From positions 1,240,001 to 1,304,000 of the forward strand of contig VCCP01000008.1 of the NCBI GenBank assembly GCA_005765155.1: DNA of 64,000 bases. The letters run 5' to 3'. A program made the translations under genes and the position numbers. Every line of letters starts with the position of its first letter. The first letter of the stretch is position 1. The notes beneath the pieces are model-generated. The model was not told the origin of the DNA, did not search any database, and saw nothing but the letters and a program-made list of their open reading frames with translations. Source of the DNA: Zelopaecilomyces penicillatus (lineage: Eukaryota; Ascomycota; Sordariomycetes; Hypocreales; Pseudodiploosporaceae). Positions 52,601-54,793 of the stretch are shown here, piece by piece.

Positions 52601-54793
52601 CACAAATATAGTACGGAGGGCAGGATGGCGTTGAACAACTGCTCTCCATGCATCGCAAATGCGCTGCACGTCCAAAACAGAAGAAGATTGGTTCTTCGTC
52701 ACCTCGACAGTCCACTCAATCCTGTAACTTTGGGCGTCTTTGAGCGTTGAGAGGATCATGCCCTCTTGAACTGAAGAAGAAGGGTATGCTTTCTCGATGT
52801 TACCAAAGTTCTTTTCACCCATCTCCCGGAGACAATTACTCTCAAAGGTGTTGAGTTGGTCAAGCGTCAGAGGTAACAGCGGATAAGTGCTCAATGTGCT
52901 GCTGCGACCCACGCCATAAAGCTGGTCAACAATGGCCTTCAGATTGCTCTCGCACCGAAGAGCCCAATCTTTGATGACAGCTTGCGGCGCGCTGGACTTG
53001 AGCTCAAATCGAAGGACGTCATCAGCACCGCGGTAAACGCGAACCGCCGCAGCGGCTGTCAAATCGCTTGCCAGGCTGTCTTCATTATATACTTTGTCGC
53101 CTCCATCAACATCAATTCCAGACGCATACGCTTTGGGAGGATCATTTTCATGATCACTTTCATAGGTAATTATCAGAGGGGCTCCTTCTGATGGCGAATT
53201 AATGGAACCATGGAACAGTGAGGCTTGCGCCCGCAAAGCCGCCCTTAAAGCGTCCTTTGAGCTCCTCATAGAGGCGACGACGTCAGTATCTTCAGACATC
53301 GGCAAAGTCAGTGACAACGATAGGTCAAATCGCCCAATCTCTCGTACAAGATCAATCTCCTTTGGAGTCACGATATCTCGAGCACTTGCTCTCACGATGA
53401 TCGAACGAGAGGATGAGCCAAAGACTTCATTGTATGACCGTGCGATCGCTGCCACAGCAAAATCCACATCTCTTGTATCCAAGGCATTATGGCTTGCCTG
53501 TAGCATTACGTGACTATGGTTTCTTTCGAATGAGAAACCCTCAGTGGCAGCTGGGGGCGAAGAGTCTGTAGTTGGGGGGTGCTTTTGCGTGAAGCTTTCT
53601 GCGCAAGCATGCCTTAGACGAGCCAACAATATGTCCTGCTCCGATTTCGCATGTCTGCCAATTACTGATGGCCTGCATCTGTTGTATTGTACAGACTGGA
53701 TGATGTTGTCGTTCAAAGTATCCAATAGTATTGACCAGGACGTCTGGTCCAATAGACCCTTATGTGCCATCAAGACTAGCTTCGATGATACGGGGCTCTT
53801 CATGTGGAAGCAATGAGCTCGAAAGATTTCTTTCTTTTCACTCATTTGCATTCGCAGCTCTGAAATCTTGTGCTCCATGGTATTGGAATCGTCTACTTCA
53901 TGTGTATCGTGCTTTGGAGAACGCGCGGTCTCTATGTTCGCTCTTTGCTTGTCGTCGTGGCTTTCGGTGTTATTTTTGGCGTTAATTTTCTTGGTATGCT
54001 CGTTATTCAGGTTATCTTGAAGCCGCAAAAAAGGATACTCTTCAAATAGGAGATCAACAGCCGTCTGGATTTCTTCAGCGGCAATGTGCGATGGCAGATT
54101 CAATACCATTGCTCGAACAGCCTGGCTCGAGGGGTCTCTCCACAGTAGCTTTGGCAGCTCAGAAAAATCTCCAAACCGACTACGAAGTGTACCTGACGTC
54201 GCATCTCCGGCAGCTACTGAGTTCTCAGAGCGCAACTTGATGTCGCCAAACCGGGGTGAGGCGATGAGTTCTCCCACGGTTATCTCAAAGCCTTGGTCAA
54301 ACAGTGCCGCCATAACTCGAATGGCGCTCATTGAGTCTCCACCAAGCTCAATGAATGACTTATCCATGTCGACTTCGTTAACAGGAATATCATGAACTGC
54401 GCTAAATGCTGCGCGCAGTCTTGTCATATCGGTGGCAGCTGGGGCAGAGCTCCGAGCTACACTGGCAGGGTTTGCGCCAATTCCAAGCAATGCTTTGAGC
54501 TTGTCCTCGTCTACTTCGCCTGCCAGTGTCAATGGCATCTCCTCCACAATGAGCCATTGTTTCGGGAGGGGTCGGATGCTTGTGGCAGCTCGAACTCTCT
54601 TGCGGACGGACGAGATGATCTCGCGATGTGATTGCTCGGCTGTCGAGCTCTGGTGTTTGTGAAGCAGTAGTGCTACTGCAATTTGGCCATTGTCTGTCAC
54701 AAGGCACTTGGCGTGTTGTACATTGTTCTCGGATAATATAGCATCTTCGATGATACGCATGGCGTGTTCGGGGGTATATGTCTGGCTTTCCAT
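21281..54793 (-). CDS. Giant nonribosomal peptide synthetase, nine extension modules, reductase-terminated
   Basis: Single 33,513-bp frame, 11,170 aa, no introns. Builds a peptide on phosphopantetheine arms and releases it reductively. Order: A remnant-T0-decayed E (1-645), nine C-A-T modules, R (about 10711-11170). The ten T-domain serines (GGDS) are at 154, 1672, 2743, 3873, 5007, 6130, 7252, 8411, 9527 and 10670. C domains 3-9 have HHxxxDG; C1 reads SHTIIDG and C2 HHSLFDA. A domains 1, 2, 3, 5, 6, 7 and 9 keep the P-loop, TGD and GRKD-type motifs and the A10 lysine; A4 and A8 do not. No E or methyltransferase insert occurs after T0 and there is no thioesterase. The start is the first ATG; upstream sequence holds no further A-domain exon. 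Maximum nine extension steps, seven if the two defective modules are skipped. Product unknown; it resembles peptaibol-like or fusaoctaxin-like linear peptides. Confidence 0.97.
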   Translation of the reverse strand: MESQTYTPEHAMRIIEDAILSENNVQHAKCLVTDNGQIAVALLLHKHQSSTAEQSHREIISSVRKRVRAATSIRPLPKQWLIVEEMPLTLAGEVDEDKLKALLGIGANPASVARSSAPAATDMTRLRAAFSAVHDIPVNEVDMDKSFIELGGDSMSAIRVMAALFDQGFEITVGELIASPRFGDIKLRSENSVAAGDATSGTLRSRFGDFSELPKLLWRDPSSQAVRAMVLNLPSHIAAEEIQTAVDLLFEEYPFLRLQDNLNNEHTKKINAKNNTESHDDKQRANIETARSPKHDTHEVDDSNTMEHKISELRMQMSEKKEIFRAHCFHMKSPVSSKLVLMAHKGLLDQTSWSILLDTLNDNIIQSVQYNRCRPSVIGRHAKSEQDILLARLRHACAESFTQKHPPTTDSSPPAATEGFSFERNHSHVMLQASHNALDTRDVDFAVAAIARSYNEVFGSSSRSIIVRASARDIVTPKEIDLVREIGRFDLSLSLTLPMSEDTDVVASMRSSKDALRAALRAQASLFHGSINSPSEGAPLIITYESDHENDPPKAYASGIDVDGGDKVYNEDSLASDLTAAAAVRVYRGADDVLRFELKSSAPQAVIKDWALRCESNLKAIVDQLYGVGRSSTLSTYPLLPLTLDQLNTFESNCLREMGEKNFGNIEKAYPSSSVQEGMILSTLKDAQSYRIEWTVEVTKNQSSSVLDVQRICDAWRAVVQRHPALRTIFVSSARDGASYENVILRQVEPKVVHVDCVGNDAIKTLKEQTPALFELLEAAHQLSICTTADGRVFCKFELSHTIIDGLSLSVILRDVSIFYSSKHPQTSTLLLSDHFDYIDNQSKSVEYWKTYVGTKEYSNFPTLNQQQSVEASSTRSVVVALGDTSKIHESCKAMGITVASLVQAAWSLVLRYYTQSEAVCFGYMSSGRDPAIQGLGDAVGVFVRLMICCADFQSSTTNLQVLKKIQSDLGEGLKHQYCSLADIHSAVGASAGSLFNTLVSFVQDFSEAADADIAFQRLEEYTPTEYPITVVAINSESGLVLRVGYDTATLSESQAESLADSFGKAVSSILGNPQQIAIEGNLLSDRDLTTMKQSCESIPTAMDNLIHDKISEQAATHPDLIAVDAHDGRFTYADLDRLTTQLATYLQQKHNIGQGKIVICCFEKSAWAIVAMISVLKAGAGFVNVEASHPKSRLASIATDAQATLVLTSQKHSHLFPEIVDEIVEVNASFLENLQPQSPELLLDATPASVAYVIFTSGSTGKPKGIIMDHSAICTSSRAQAKLWGLNTTSRVLQFSAYTFDVSMFEILTTLMYGGCVCVPSDHDRVNDLAGAINRMSVDTAMLTPTVADLLHADEVPTLKSLVLAGEAVSQRAASRWESIVLQGAYGPAECSICSWKENLGKVGRSTNIGYPMESVFWVADVNDHRRLLPLGCIGELLVQGPLLAQGYLNQLGNTAWMVNDGSLPSIPNVGDRLYKTGDLVRRNHDGTFDYVGRKDTQVKYHGQRIELGDIESQVAGILPENVGGIVELVTSSADLRQQLVLILWFSHSNDETPAKPMQTVSEDVRQIISEIMDVLPHRLPQHMTPSLVVPFSGTPVKTISEKVDRKPLRTMVSELSAESIANFSSAGKPAEDEVLSSSELALRNLWSSVLSIDESLISRSHNFFRLGGDSISATRLVTASYKSGLILSVAVIFQHPVLADMAEALEMRSDSKSHNAEPYALIGEGINLASLRSELGALCGVAQTDIIDAYPCTSLQAGLMALSLKFPSSYIGVVAYELPENIETDRFMSACARVYERYEMLRTRFADTQAVGLVQVVVQDLIRWDHSTNLVEYLGNYSTVLMGMNKPLTRWSIVDNKEDGKRYFFWRVHHSLFDAHSLSFLLRQIKSAYSERELSQSVGFSSFINHLAQSHDENDAAIYWRSQFEGSAKTPFPPTPALESTRDEAYLDFSLTFKDRLRPEFTTSNLLRAAWAVILAKNTDANDVIYGSMVSGRSAAVPGIDQIVGPTIATVPLRIRFSNDDKVSEFLSLLQKQMIDMIPYEQTGIQNIARFGGETANASTFQTLLVVQPQEDIENDIRLFESKPITDSGIGLYTYDITIVCQLKSDGAQVRVVYNSRALPKERMEAIASHFQCVVEQLSAASDDLTMGKIDMTSERDVEHISRWNMQYPEVIISSVPDFIKQRTQDQPKSLAIESSGISFTYESLQNISDQLAIYLKKYIVQPETLVPFCFEKSPWAIIAMLGIMKAGGAFVPLDPSHPPERWASILNQLNTPVILTTPTTSQKFVGLVDSVVEISPEFFSNLTNEAILIPTVESSQLAYVLFTSGTTGVPKGVMIEHGTVCSSFIGIGGYLGLSKSTRTLQFSPYVFDACILEIFGTLIHGGCVCVPTDEECKTDLGGAIDSLDVTFAALTASLSRLFLPEDVPSLQLLLIGGEANSADLISTWSHIDARAGYGPTETCVGATSHPWRSLDESPSNIGRAVNCVTWVVNPTNHEQLAPVGCVGELAIQGPILARGYLNNEAKTAEVFKSPPAWITKMSKSPGRLYLTGDLVRYNLDGTMEFCGRKDNQVKLNGQRIELGEIESHASTLLSGIDIVAEVSKTMDGQGTQALTLFLRFSNFETSEAADSLVLPFTAELHKFVQDLKAALSLRLPRYMVPTLYVPLQKIPITIAGKTDRRALQDIIQRLSPSEFVIYSLQNSEKRAATTVKELMLRELWAAALKLDAETIGADDSFFGLGGDSIAAMRLTAAAKRQGITLTVPQVFDKPRLSQMSLIISVDEQQAEEAYEAFSLIQDEGLKTAVSSHFSSLPDIEIEDTYPCTPLQEGMMALTAKEPGSYIGRIPFRLADYADVARFKSAWETVVADVPILRTRIITSADGQSVQVVLRETLRWNGGCADHHVDDCIRDYIENDQEQSMGYGTELSRYGIVTSAATNESVFIWTVHHAVYDGWSMDLILDRLTKAYGCVGQNNTPLLQAPYAKFIAHTESTRVQGADYWRSTLQGAQQTNFPRPHMSQAIDRKCQTDSSYKASIALPSLKPLSSLSVTAATIIRAAWAVVISSHAGSDGITGAEDVVFGTTVSGRTAPIDGIESMIGPIITTFPVRAHVEPSLSAAEFLQVVQKQSNEMIKHEQFGLQHIAKLSDDAKRACDFRTLLVVQPPKLARSDDSVEGEPLLVPVAQGGDEVGAENFFTYPLVLQCHLPGKDEELGISFSYASAVIPLVRIKQLLGHFEQALKQLVQHATDSQEGRQFTLAELDLTSPEDVRQFTEWNEEDLPVIKSTCIHTMIEEQARLSPDAAALDAWDGKFTYRQLNNAADRLASLLYHSYGVRPETLVHVCFDKSAWYFISILAINKAGGAWVPLDPSHPAIRHQQIIGQTKAQLALVSPSNKHLLEGLIENVIEITQELGEQLVADAAIGSNHGGASPLADVKPWNPVYVLFTSGSTGTPKGFVMEHQAVATSQVAISKRLGMSPNTRMLQFAAFVFDLCIGEIIAPLITGACICIPSDHERMNSLTEFIRNKNINWAFLTPAFVRTINPEHVPGLELLLLAGEAVGRDILETWFGKVRLVNGWGPAETCVFSTLQEWTSLEESSITVGKPVGGFCWIVDASNPHRRVPAGCIGEIVIQGPTIIREYLADPAKTNATIVTGKDLPDWAPKRTDPHWRFYKSGDLGFYNPDGTIEFYGRKDTQVKIRGLRVELGEVEHHVRVCMDNAPQVAVVLTNSGKSNAKLVAFFCETHEAKTAGVDLPSDLNQLAQDMALPIDSSLQSRIIAMVGQMGTSLPRYMVPTMFVPCAYMPFITSTKVDRNKLHDVISHMSKEALLRYSFVDNIKRAPETPMETLLQQIWADILDIPLASIGRDDSFIALGGDSITAIRLSTVALEHGIRISVGNVFDDPRLLKVAEAAQFVDGEDSTSLLQGPKPWTLMPPNFALDALVSIIHDQCGHESEIEDVYPCSPLQEGLLALSVKQPGSYIGRFIYEFDANVNLDSFKCAWDEVVTTCHNLRTRIFRASDGMTVQAVLKNDTLWQATDGLDLPAYLKATKNMNMTYGSELNRQAIVRGKDIQDKTDESVFFVWDIHHAVYDGWSMNLMLEALGTAYRRLTTADNTIATISSPVPYSSFIQYIINLNRDASARYWKEQLHLATQASFPPATPRSKPSETQTLSRAIKVPSFEKPGIVKATVFRAAWALVHAAYSDASDVTFGATVSGRQAPLAGIERIAGPLIATVPIRVQIDKYQPVSDYLQSVQRQATEMTQHEQYGLQSIARVSRSAKTAVDFSVLLVIQPKQIVATAKNNSQDGGLIKLVSEDDRVDAAGKTSLANYFTYPLVVQIHISNDDVQLMLIYDTAYLDEAELQILAAQYEHVVHQLVHLANEDKKIGDLSLAGQMDIDQAIAWNKNSSPITQNSLDIANTTHELIERQALLHPDAIAIQSKSRDLTYKQLNDSANRLANYLNSQGMVKRGDFVLLHQESSFWTPVSMVAVNKLGAAFVLFDQTQSMENVKKTISEARIQAALCSPRFVPEGLAGLLKHVVELSDEMIDSDNDVKLPTRMELSDDIIYPGIETEQNSAIGSSSGVAYLAFVPLRRESTRMKAVVMHHESLCAGQLQLSNHLQLQRTTRVAQLSQPGSLLSVSEIFATLFSGATICIKDSSSQVTDFLNETNPDWAILSPDTLSSLQPNDVPNLQNMLVKSINTPSNNLSEWIDASDRRVLGGWGVPETGGFSTIYNIASASLWTLGMPMDGTECWIVDPTDYRRLAPIGCSGELIVSSPALAECYVYGTEESSQSFMSKAMTTNAQWCQDVGKRGFRTGHLAKYAPDGSIMFVGDLDSGYTEQRIREMMPREVKQVSVSKTQSGQLIAFLHVMDSAIKEEQLLVETGAFVSLSAIDDNMRVKLADFMHALQATLQVQMLPQEFILMKANNTSDANKNAFDEEDDLMSVFEQLSEQQISKLSLAAGLAKLKTIGGTFTVTETRLRELWARVLRIEDIQEIGRLDNFFKIGGDSISTIQLVSIAQDEGLNLTASEVFANLELSAMASCIDKKDHEVESDGHADSPFQLLGTQEEIDEALKYISEACGDTNVDMIQDAYPCTPLQEGLMALTFKQPGTYVARHAFKLPTDMDIERFRSSWSVTARLCEALRTRMVQLPGGAIVQAVIDEDINWKTHDCSDIKAFIEESEKAYMSQGTRLSQFDLVQNSDGNYLIWTIHHAVTDGWSLWQIFSIVEQVYVQGEEHFMACWQPRTPFKSYIKHIEDIGLDKSADFWKTQLSIGETAPPVHFPISSKHIDGLNPSQPQKIHHSIPSVKRIGSDFTSSTILRAAWAIVLSRWTDSMDVAFGTVVSGRNAPVAGVELMLGPTLATLPMHIRIPASGRQDSILDFLSEIQASSTAMIPHEHFGVQNISRLSPQARAACDFQNLLVIQPNHQVTNSLGIQAVENVDAHGHYLDYNLVVECLLSSDDAIDLRVTVNVDILSRYRAEALCRQFGSVVKQLIEADDTISVNSISLITAEDKMQILAWNQEAAGNVSLFQDTIHAKFSRMVQANPDLEAICSAAENSVEGQFDSWTYAELDAASDRLARHIQSLAEVGPGSMIPLCFEHTAWYVVAVIAVLKAGAAFVPLDPKHPSERRREIIEQLDAKIILGSPAGADLSVDMADVVVAVSAELDLRLQSQSNVTALQSLSTPSDLAYTTFTSGSTGQPKGVMITHAAVYTAVANHYEPFGFALSSGKPLRALHFASHVFDASIAEIIGVLTYGGTICLPSEAQRMNPQLLADFMNASTVNWAFLTPIVAQLLSQMTIPTLEALVCGGELVTVNVVRPWLNAGVRFITAYGPTEACVYTSANTVKSLESASLIGHGVGYYTWIADPNDHSKLTPIGCVGELLLQGPCLAPGYLNHEKKTATSFISTPNWNIPGVESAGNRLYCTGDLVRYCDSTGELEYISRKDTQIKLHGQRLELGDIEQHLRVLLPKSQHIVADVLRPAGELDKDKDALAIFFCANDDMRTNANQDDEQSLLRQLSIEEKEQLASAVSRLETILPSYMVPTLYIPLNFLPTMASTKADRKMLKRQALLMSMSKLHEIYGLEDADVIVQPPVTTMEKELQLLWADVLRVSVDSIGLGSNFIRLGGDSISSMKLVSAAHKMSINLNVTNILQHPTLRDMAAVALLKHEVEEADLDPTPFSLLPTSFNDHEQLLQQIARQCHIEEKDITDAYPVTSMQEGLMSLSLQMKGAYVAQNVLKLPPSMDIGRLKSAWLATHRHLAILRTRLVMIQGQMIQTVVSEDKEAEFHVGKSLQDYISEDKSKPFALGMPMARYAVTSNPDNGDNHMIITMHHAIYDGWSTQIVSQHVLEAYQFNHFEGIESFSFNRFIKYTVVDCDRTASANYWQDQSHGLEVTPFPQGREKTTSESNWKLMKKEITLESLNSIRDVTMTSVLRAAWALTISAHADTKDVVFGVTISGRNAPVAGIDRIAGPTLATVPMRFVLQDEMLVDDFLSHVHQSAIDLIPHQQFGLLNIRELGASAKNMCAFQTLLVVQAPQEDISASNATLGEISGIQTEQEEDYILRSYPITMECLLASDRVLLSVQFDESLISATMMEMITKHFSQAVAQLSSKAHSRETFTVGSVSLFTDSDDEVVRRFANDSKVPPTKTDATVHDLVHIQALARPDAEAIYGWDLSVTFSELDSMTDVLARHLVSELNIKTDTLIPFCMEKSTLALITMLAINKAGAAWVPLDPSHPIDRRIELIRDTNAQVVLTDSTTAGDLTTAMLDNNSYDVNIIPVSHGFIQVLQNSSTSEAATNPLPSVSPSSPSYVIYTSGSTGKPKGVVMSHRGVCSGMKAQSVAFLMDSSTRALNFSSFVFDACIIEILGCWIVGGCVTVPSENMRLNGMIAKFMSESKTNWSMMTPAFATTINPEDVPDLKVLAVAGDVLRKENVNTWLPHVTLLNAYGPTETCCVVVLQQLSWGADISLIGNPVGCHAWITMPYDFNRLAPVGCVGELLIQGPSLANGYFHDEEKTNNAFVRPTWLSNSEYPVVYRTGDLVRYTDSGVIKYVARRDAQVKLRGQRLEPGEIEHQILMALAGPTEEKARSDTQVVVTLLKDVKVAGAAELAAFVRLNDTLTGSKSDESGNDKTLLLPPTSEFLATIHEVIKKLRLGLPAFMVPTLFLPIKAIPLGTAGKVDKRALQALTKDLPWSDLIHYSSTNSEGLNSEKEQPVTDMEFKIQSLWSTALNLTPDSIGRDDEFLQIGGDSLSAIRVITEARDTNIDIDVSTLFKYPKLKDLALVCEDRSGSKEANKCETIEPFALLADMISPSSVQEIVTKQSHPDTGSLPEIEDAYPCTSLQEGMMALTAKEPGTYIARIPFRLASHVDIERFKAAWGLVISDLPILRTRVFALASGDSIQVVLKEPASFDIVSYGHGILNDCITEYLEKDKQVQMGYGTSLSRYALVTAVETNETAFIWTVHHSVYDGWSLELVKNRFMRAYNYSEVDMSQVLLPHTPYVNLVAHVERSREGGKEYWRSVLQGAEQTKFPRPHFNQPIDRKCRTDSSINATFDMPSLTSLGVSSTASISVTQATIIRAAWALVVAVHSGSDGISPAEDVVFGTTVSGRSAPVYGIEGIVGPAVTTLPIRVRIDPTATTTSYLQSVQKQSNELIMFEQFGLQNISRLSESARKACDFRTLLVVQPAKLAGLVDEFAHEEPLLAQIQQDDDSDDADSGGKSFFTYPLVFQCHLPAGNGDVGVTVTYASSVVSSIQVEQILNHFKQAIRKLTDDAMATQDTQVERLSYISELNITSPEDITQFNDWNNEDLPVMKDVCIHSLIEEQAITRPDAPAINAWDGSMSYKQLNSAANRLAHLLVQHGVEPETLVHVCFDKSIWYFVSILAINKAGGAWVPLDPSHPTSRHCQLIGQSKSKLALASDSKKHLMEGIIEHVIEVTKDLDEQLIVNEASMTSNIKSEFPPESGVQPHNTAYVLFTSGSTGVPKGFVMEHRSVATSQTAVVKRLGLKPNARMLQFAAFGFDLSIGEIIAPLITGACIYVPSEHDRINNLTAYIRHSDITWAFLTPAFVRTITPDQIPNLEVLLLAGEAVGPDILATWFGKVRLINGWGPAETCVFSTLHEWKSLQESSVTVGKPVGGVCWIVDANNQRLPAGCVGEILIQGPTIIREYLADPQKTKATILSGDELPDWTSNGTDPHWNRMFKSGDLGFYNPDGSIEFCGRKDTQVKIRGLRVELGEIEHHIRICLDNAPQVAVIFASSSDNSTSAKLVAFFCETHDSKTAGVDLHPDLAVVRDDMCLPVTPDLQSRVATMVGQLGASLPRYMVPTVFIPCGYMPFITSTKVDRNKLRDIALQMPKETIIRYSFVESIKRVPETPIELLLQKIWAEDILNLPMASIGRDDSFIALGGDSIAAIRLVTLAREQGVIISVGNVFDDPRLLKIAEVAQFADPDSVSSSQSLAPEPWSLMPETFSLQELVPVVKEQCSLSDNFEIVDTYPCTPLQEGLLALSVKQPGSYIARFIYSIADVAAFRLAWKEVMNICHNLRTRIVRLQDGTAAQVVLKNTEDDAYWQSTNGADLVTYLETTKAMNMTYGTNLSRHAIVQGMDLRQDKSDNKYYFIWDIHHAVYDGWSMALMLQVLDSVCKQASSNTAMNAMSLVPYSGFIRYIKNIDIATSAKYWEDQLYKATKASFPPVVAKSTSSGTRTVYRTIKLPNFSKTGVVGATVLRAAWAIVYAAYCDNASDVTFGATVSGRQAPVLGVEMMTGPLIATVPVRIKLDRSRRIADFLKDVQRQATEMVNHEQFGLQRIARLGPSAKAAVDFSTLLVIQPKHIVAMENPDSDDAIIKLVTADEGSTGEEADLSQYFTYPLVVQGHMSDKDVQLHFIYDTAYLDEAQLLILAEQYEHVVQQLFVLYVEDKKLGDVSLAGKMDIDQALAWNMGNESSHMDTWTGSTIHGLIELQASLRPDALAVQSWDCSLTFEQLNTKANCLAQYLQQNRMVQRGDTVLLCQQKSSWLPVSMIAVNKLGAAFAIFDQSVGVDQFKQLLADNRSRTVLCSTDHMSSSLSILLEHVVDLSSASLSSKINSYVGFDGPDAKVTSSEVAYIMSVPLENESDKLKTVVMSHQSASVGQLQASHQLGITPNGRVAQLSECGSLLNISEILMPLISGATICIPDSSLQIDRDLAQFINQSKINWAILSAHNASCVRPGDVPSLQNLLVSGLYAPTDNLKEWAQSASNGRHVLGGWCVPETGAFSALYDFTVDSLWTIGRPIGDNKFWIVDPRDHRRLAPIGCSGQLIVQTSSLSESYFNGSFMEQAITDSQWHQDTSQRYLKTESLVKYTSNGTIVFVGSVNSGNTEQLIQASVPEEIRRVNVLRNSRGELHAFLGVHEDQICEASPSSDMFIAFSNITDGLRTKLRDLIPSLLAILPAHAIPKEFILTRVSALKLLGSGEPDRTALISQFESLSEEQSSTLSLAFNLAASQVGDDSSMTKTEKELRELWAKVLGLEDAQKIARTDNFFRLGGDSIAAIQLVSLAQSQNLNLTASEIFANLELSSMASCINQKGTTEVDGHQSAIMAPFELLPAELSRESTIQEAAEQCNLNTSLITDAFPCTPLQEGLIALAEKQPGSYIARFALSLPRSIDITHFKSVVNEMYTLCSNLRTRIVLVSGKKLVQVIIDEPITWNEINGVQSSLSEVLEQNREEINTTTGFGKPLSFFNLVHDATGSKHFVWDIHHSIYDGWSLGIMLNILQTLYDNAPLQDLKPLPFSNYVKYTIEMSGDEEASRSYWQSEFQNAHVSHFPKADPYKLQDMDDDEACDSTMSHNIVLPAQAEGLGSITLPTILRAAWALVLSAYLDSDDVVFGNTVSGRNAPVKEITKIAGPTIGTLPVRVQIFGDDSEKQSTVRQFLERMQTQSNAMIQYEHMGLQTIARMSDELKEACKFQNLLIIQPGSSRTDAVEEDENMDELSFFKIRDLTSDSGSTQRYHVYPLVFQCVLESSQSIKTVSTYDKRLVSMSKMETISHHFSHVVTQLFTAVYSSMETPLSFITLASQYDISKANTWALNDTHPVRTEDKCIHDVISSRAAQSPSREAVFAWDGTMSYSGLDQTSTQLAAHLATLGVGPETFVPICYEKSIWTIISMLAIMKAGGAFVPIDPAHPFSRRQALIDGISNVKVMISSPSIASSCSGLAEHIVTLSPSFIANLPNVQDIPVSNSPTTSNAAYAIFTSGSTGKPKCVVMEHRSLCSSIIGHGRDIGLDAQSRVLQFSNYVFDVSLGEILTALAFGGTVCVPSDGDRMGSGLSAFIAKSRANTAMLTPSVVSTLSPEEVPTLHTLVLGGEAPTRDNLQTWHGRVKVVNGYGPAEACIYCSVSEFKSVTDNPTIIGRGSNFNLWIVNPSDPSQLAPIGCIGELLLEGPGLARGYLNNEAATKQAFVELEPSWISSADGNLDQTKRRFYRTGDLARYGEDGRVEYLGRKDTQVKLHGQRIELGEIEHQVKTAKSIQGVVEHAVVDLIKIDGRKALVAVMNYAGLTTTIKDLPSMLIMMTNSIGAKFIELSSELRTVLPPYMVPRYLILVTHMPQNASGKIDRRALRQQIGSMSSSELKTYYFSPNGSSLQQISTRGSSRVFREPSTTLQINLRQIWAEVLSVAEAFIGVDDDFYQLGGDSIRVITMSKQIQRKFSIELNMGLFIGQNTTIAKIASTIESKLDASASAEGVQTPSGNKIDLPEEIKTLSKKACSPQWLSQPNAKLPKNASIFLTGATGFLGTEILRQLLQAPGVGRVIVLVRATSVEAGRGRIEKTAQIAGWWSTLDNVQSSKLEVWTGDLSLPRLGVSPEQWNQLSGTSNSGLSIDAIIHNGAVVNWHADFESLRAANVDSAVDLLTAATASSTTKFVYVSGGLKLGDTQANQAYAAKELSKAGTGYVQTKFLAESVVYEVATSNFSETAEPVQQNRISIVKPGAVLGTVTQGVSNTDDYLWRVVAAAASIGAYPAEPEESWLYFDDSGAIAACILDQLMINDVDQDILKPVSPFIDIQSGLTVPEFWNLIEAELIPNSVDSQTTDSKKFNALSWDEWTRLALADMEAVGESHPLWPVQHFLGRIGTGTTPEQHLQPVSEEKTRLSEVVKANLQYLIRVGFVQSSTSPSVGSAAPKADVFRRSNGKNSLF
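22664..26098 (-). other. NRPS module 9 (C-A-T)
   Basis: Approximate borders. C9 has HHSIYDG. A9 has TSGSTGKPKC (Cys replaces the last Gly), YRTGDLA, GRKDTQVKLHGQRIELGE and SGKIDRRAL. Pocket read as DVGMVGGIYK. T9 serine is S10670. This module hands the finished chain to the R domain. Confidence 0.8.
26099..29443 (-). other. NRPS module 8 (C-decayed A-T), copy 2
   Basis: Approximate borders. C8 (HHAVYDG) and T8 (S9527) are intact. The A domain (about 8950-9455) is decayed in the same way as module 4: MSVPLENESDKLKTVVM at the P-loop, SECGSLLNISE without the pocket Asp, YLKTESLV for YxTGDLV, no GRKD motif, and the A10 lysine replaced in GSGEPDRTAL. Confidence 0.85.
29444..32923 (-). other. NRPS module 7 (C-A-T), copy 2 of duplicated block
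   Basis: Approximate borders. C7 has HHSVYDG. A7 has TSGSTGVPKG, FKSGDLG, GRKDTQVKIRGLRVELGE and STKVDRNKL. Pocket DLGFLAGVFK is the same as module 3. Similarity to module 3 runs through C, A and T. T7 serine is S8411. Confidence 0.82.
32924..36289 (-). other. NRPS module 6 (C-A-T)
   Basis: Approximate borders. C6 has HHAIYDG. A6 has TSGSTGKPKG, YRTGDLV, ARRDAQVK and AGKVDKRAL, with EPGEIE in place of the usual ELGEIE. Pocket read as DAIMAAACVK. T6 serine is S7252. Confidence 0.8.
36290..39658 (-). other. NRPS module 5 (C-A-T)
   Basis: Approximate borders. C5 has HHAVTDG. A5 has TSGSTGQPKG, YCTGDLV, SRKDTQIK and STKADRKML. Pocket read as DAAFVGAVYK. T5 serine is S6130. Confidence 0.8.
39659..43063 (-). 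other. NRPS module 4 (C-decayed A-T), copy 1
   Basis: Approximate borders. C4 (HHAVYDG) and T4 (KIGGDS, S5007) look intact. The A domain (about 4415-4935) keeps the fold but not the catalytic motifs: the P-loop reads FVPLRRESTRMKAVVM, the pocket Asp is missing (QPGSLLSVSE), TGD is TGH, the GRKDTQVK motif is absent and so is the A10 lysine. Adenylation should be lost. Confidence 0.85.
43064..46453 (-). other. NRPS module 3 (C-A-T), copy 1 of duplicated block
   Basis: Approximate borders. C3 has HHAVYDG. A3 has TSGSTGTPKG, YKSGDLG, GRKDTQVKIRGLRVELGE and STKVDRNKL. Pocket DLGFLAGVFK is identical to that of module 7. T3 serine is S3873. Confidence 0.82.
46454..49663 (-). other. NRPS module 2 (C-A-T)
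   Basis: Approximate borders. C2 has HHSLFDA, with Ala in place of the last Gly. A2 has TSGTTGVPKG, YLTGDLV and AGKTDRRAL. Pocket read as DALALGGVGK, which suggests a small or branched hydrophobic residue. T2 serine is S2743. Confidence 0.8.
49664..52858 (-). other. NRPS module 1 (C-A-T)
   Basis: Approximate borders. C1 has SHTIIDG (second His and Asp kept). A1 has TSGSTGKPKG and YKTGDLV; the A10 region SEKVDRKPL keeps the lysine. My reading of the ten-residue pocket is DVFMVAAICK, hydrophobic. T1 serine is S1672. Confidence 0.8.
52859..54793 (-). other. NRPS starter region: A-domain remnant, T0, decayed E domain
   Basis: Residues 1-110 match only the C-terminal subdomain of an A domain, ending in LTLAGEVDEDKL where the catalytic lysine is replaced. 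T0 is intact (ELGGDS, S154). Residues about 200-640 resemble an epimerization domain. The HHxxxDxxSW motif reads AHKGLLDQTSW (second His and Asp kept), IGRFDLSL replaces the VGWFT-type motif, and EGHGRE is gone. A charged, low-complexity insert occupies about 260-330. The region therefore cannot activate its own substrate, and epimerization is doubtful. Confidence 0.8.
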
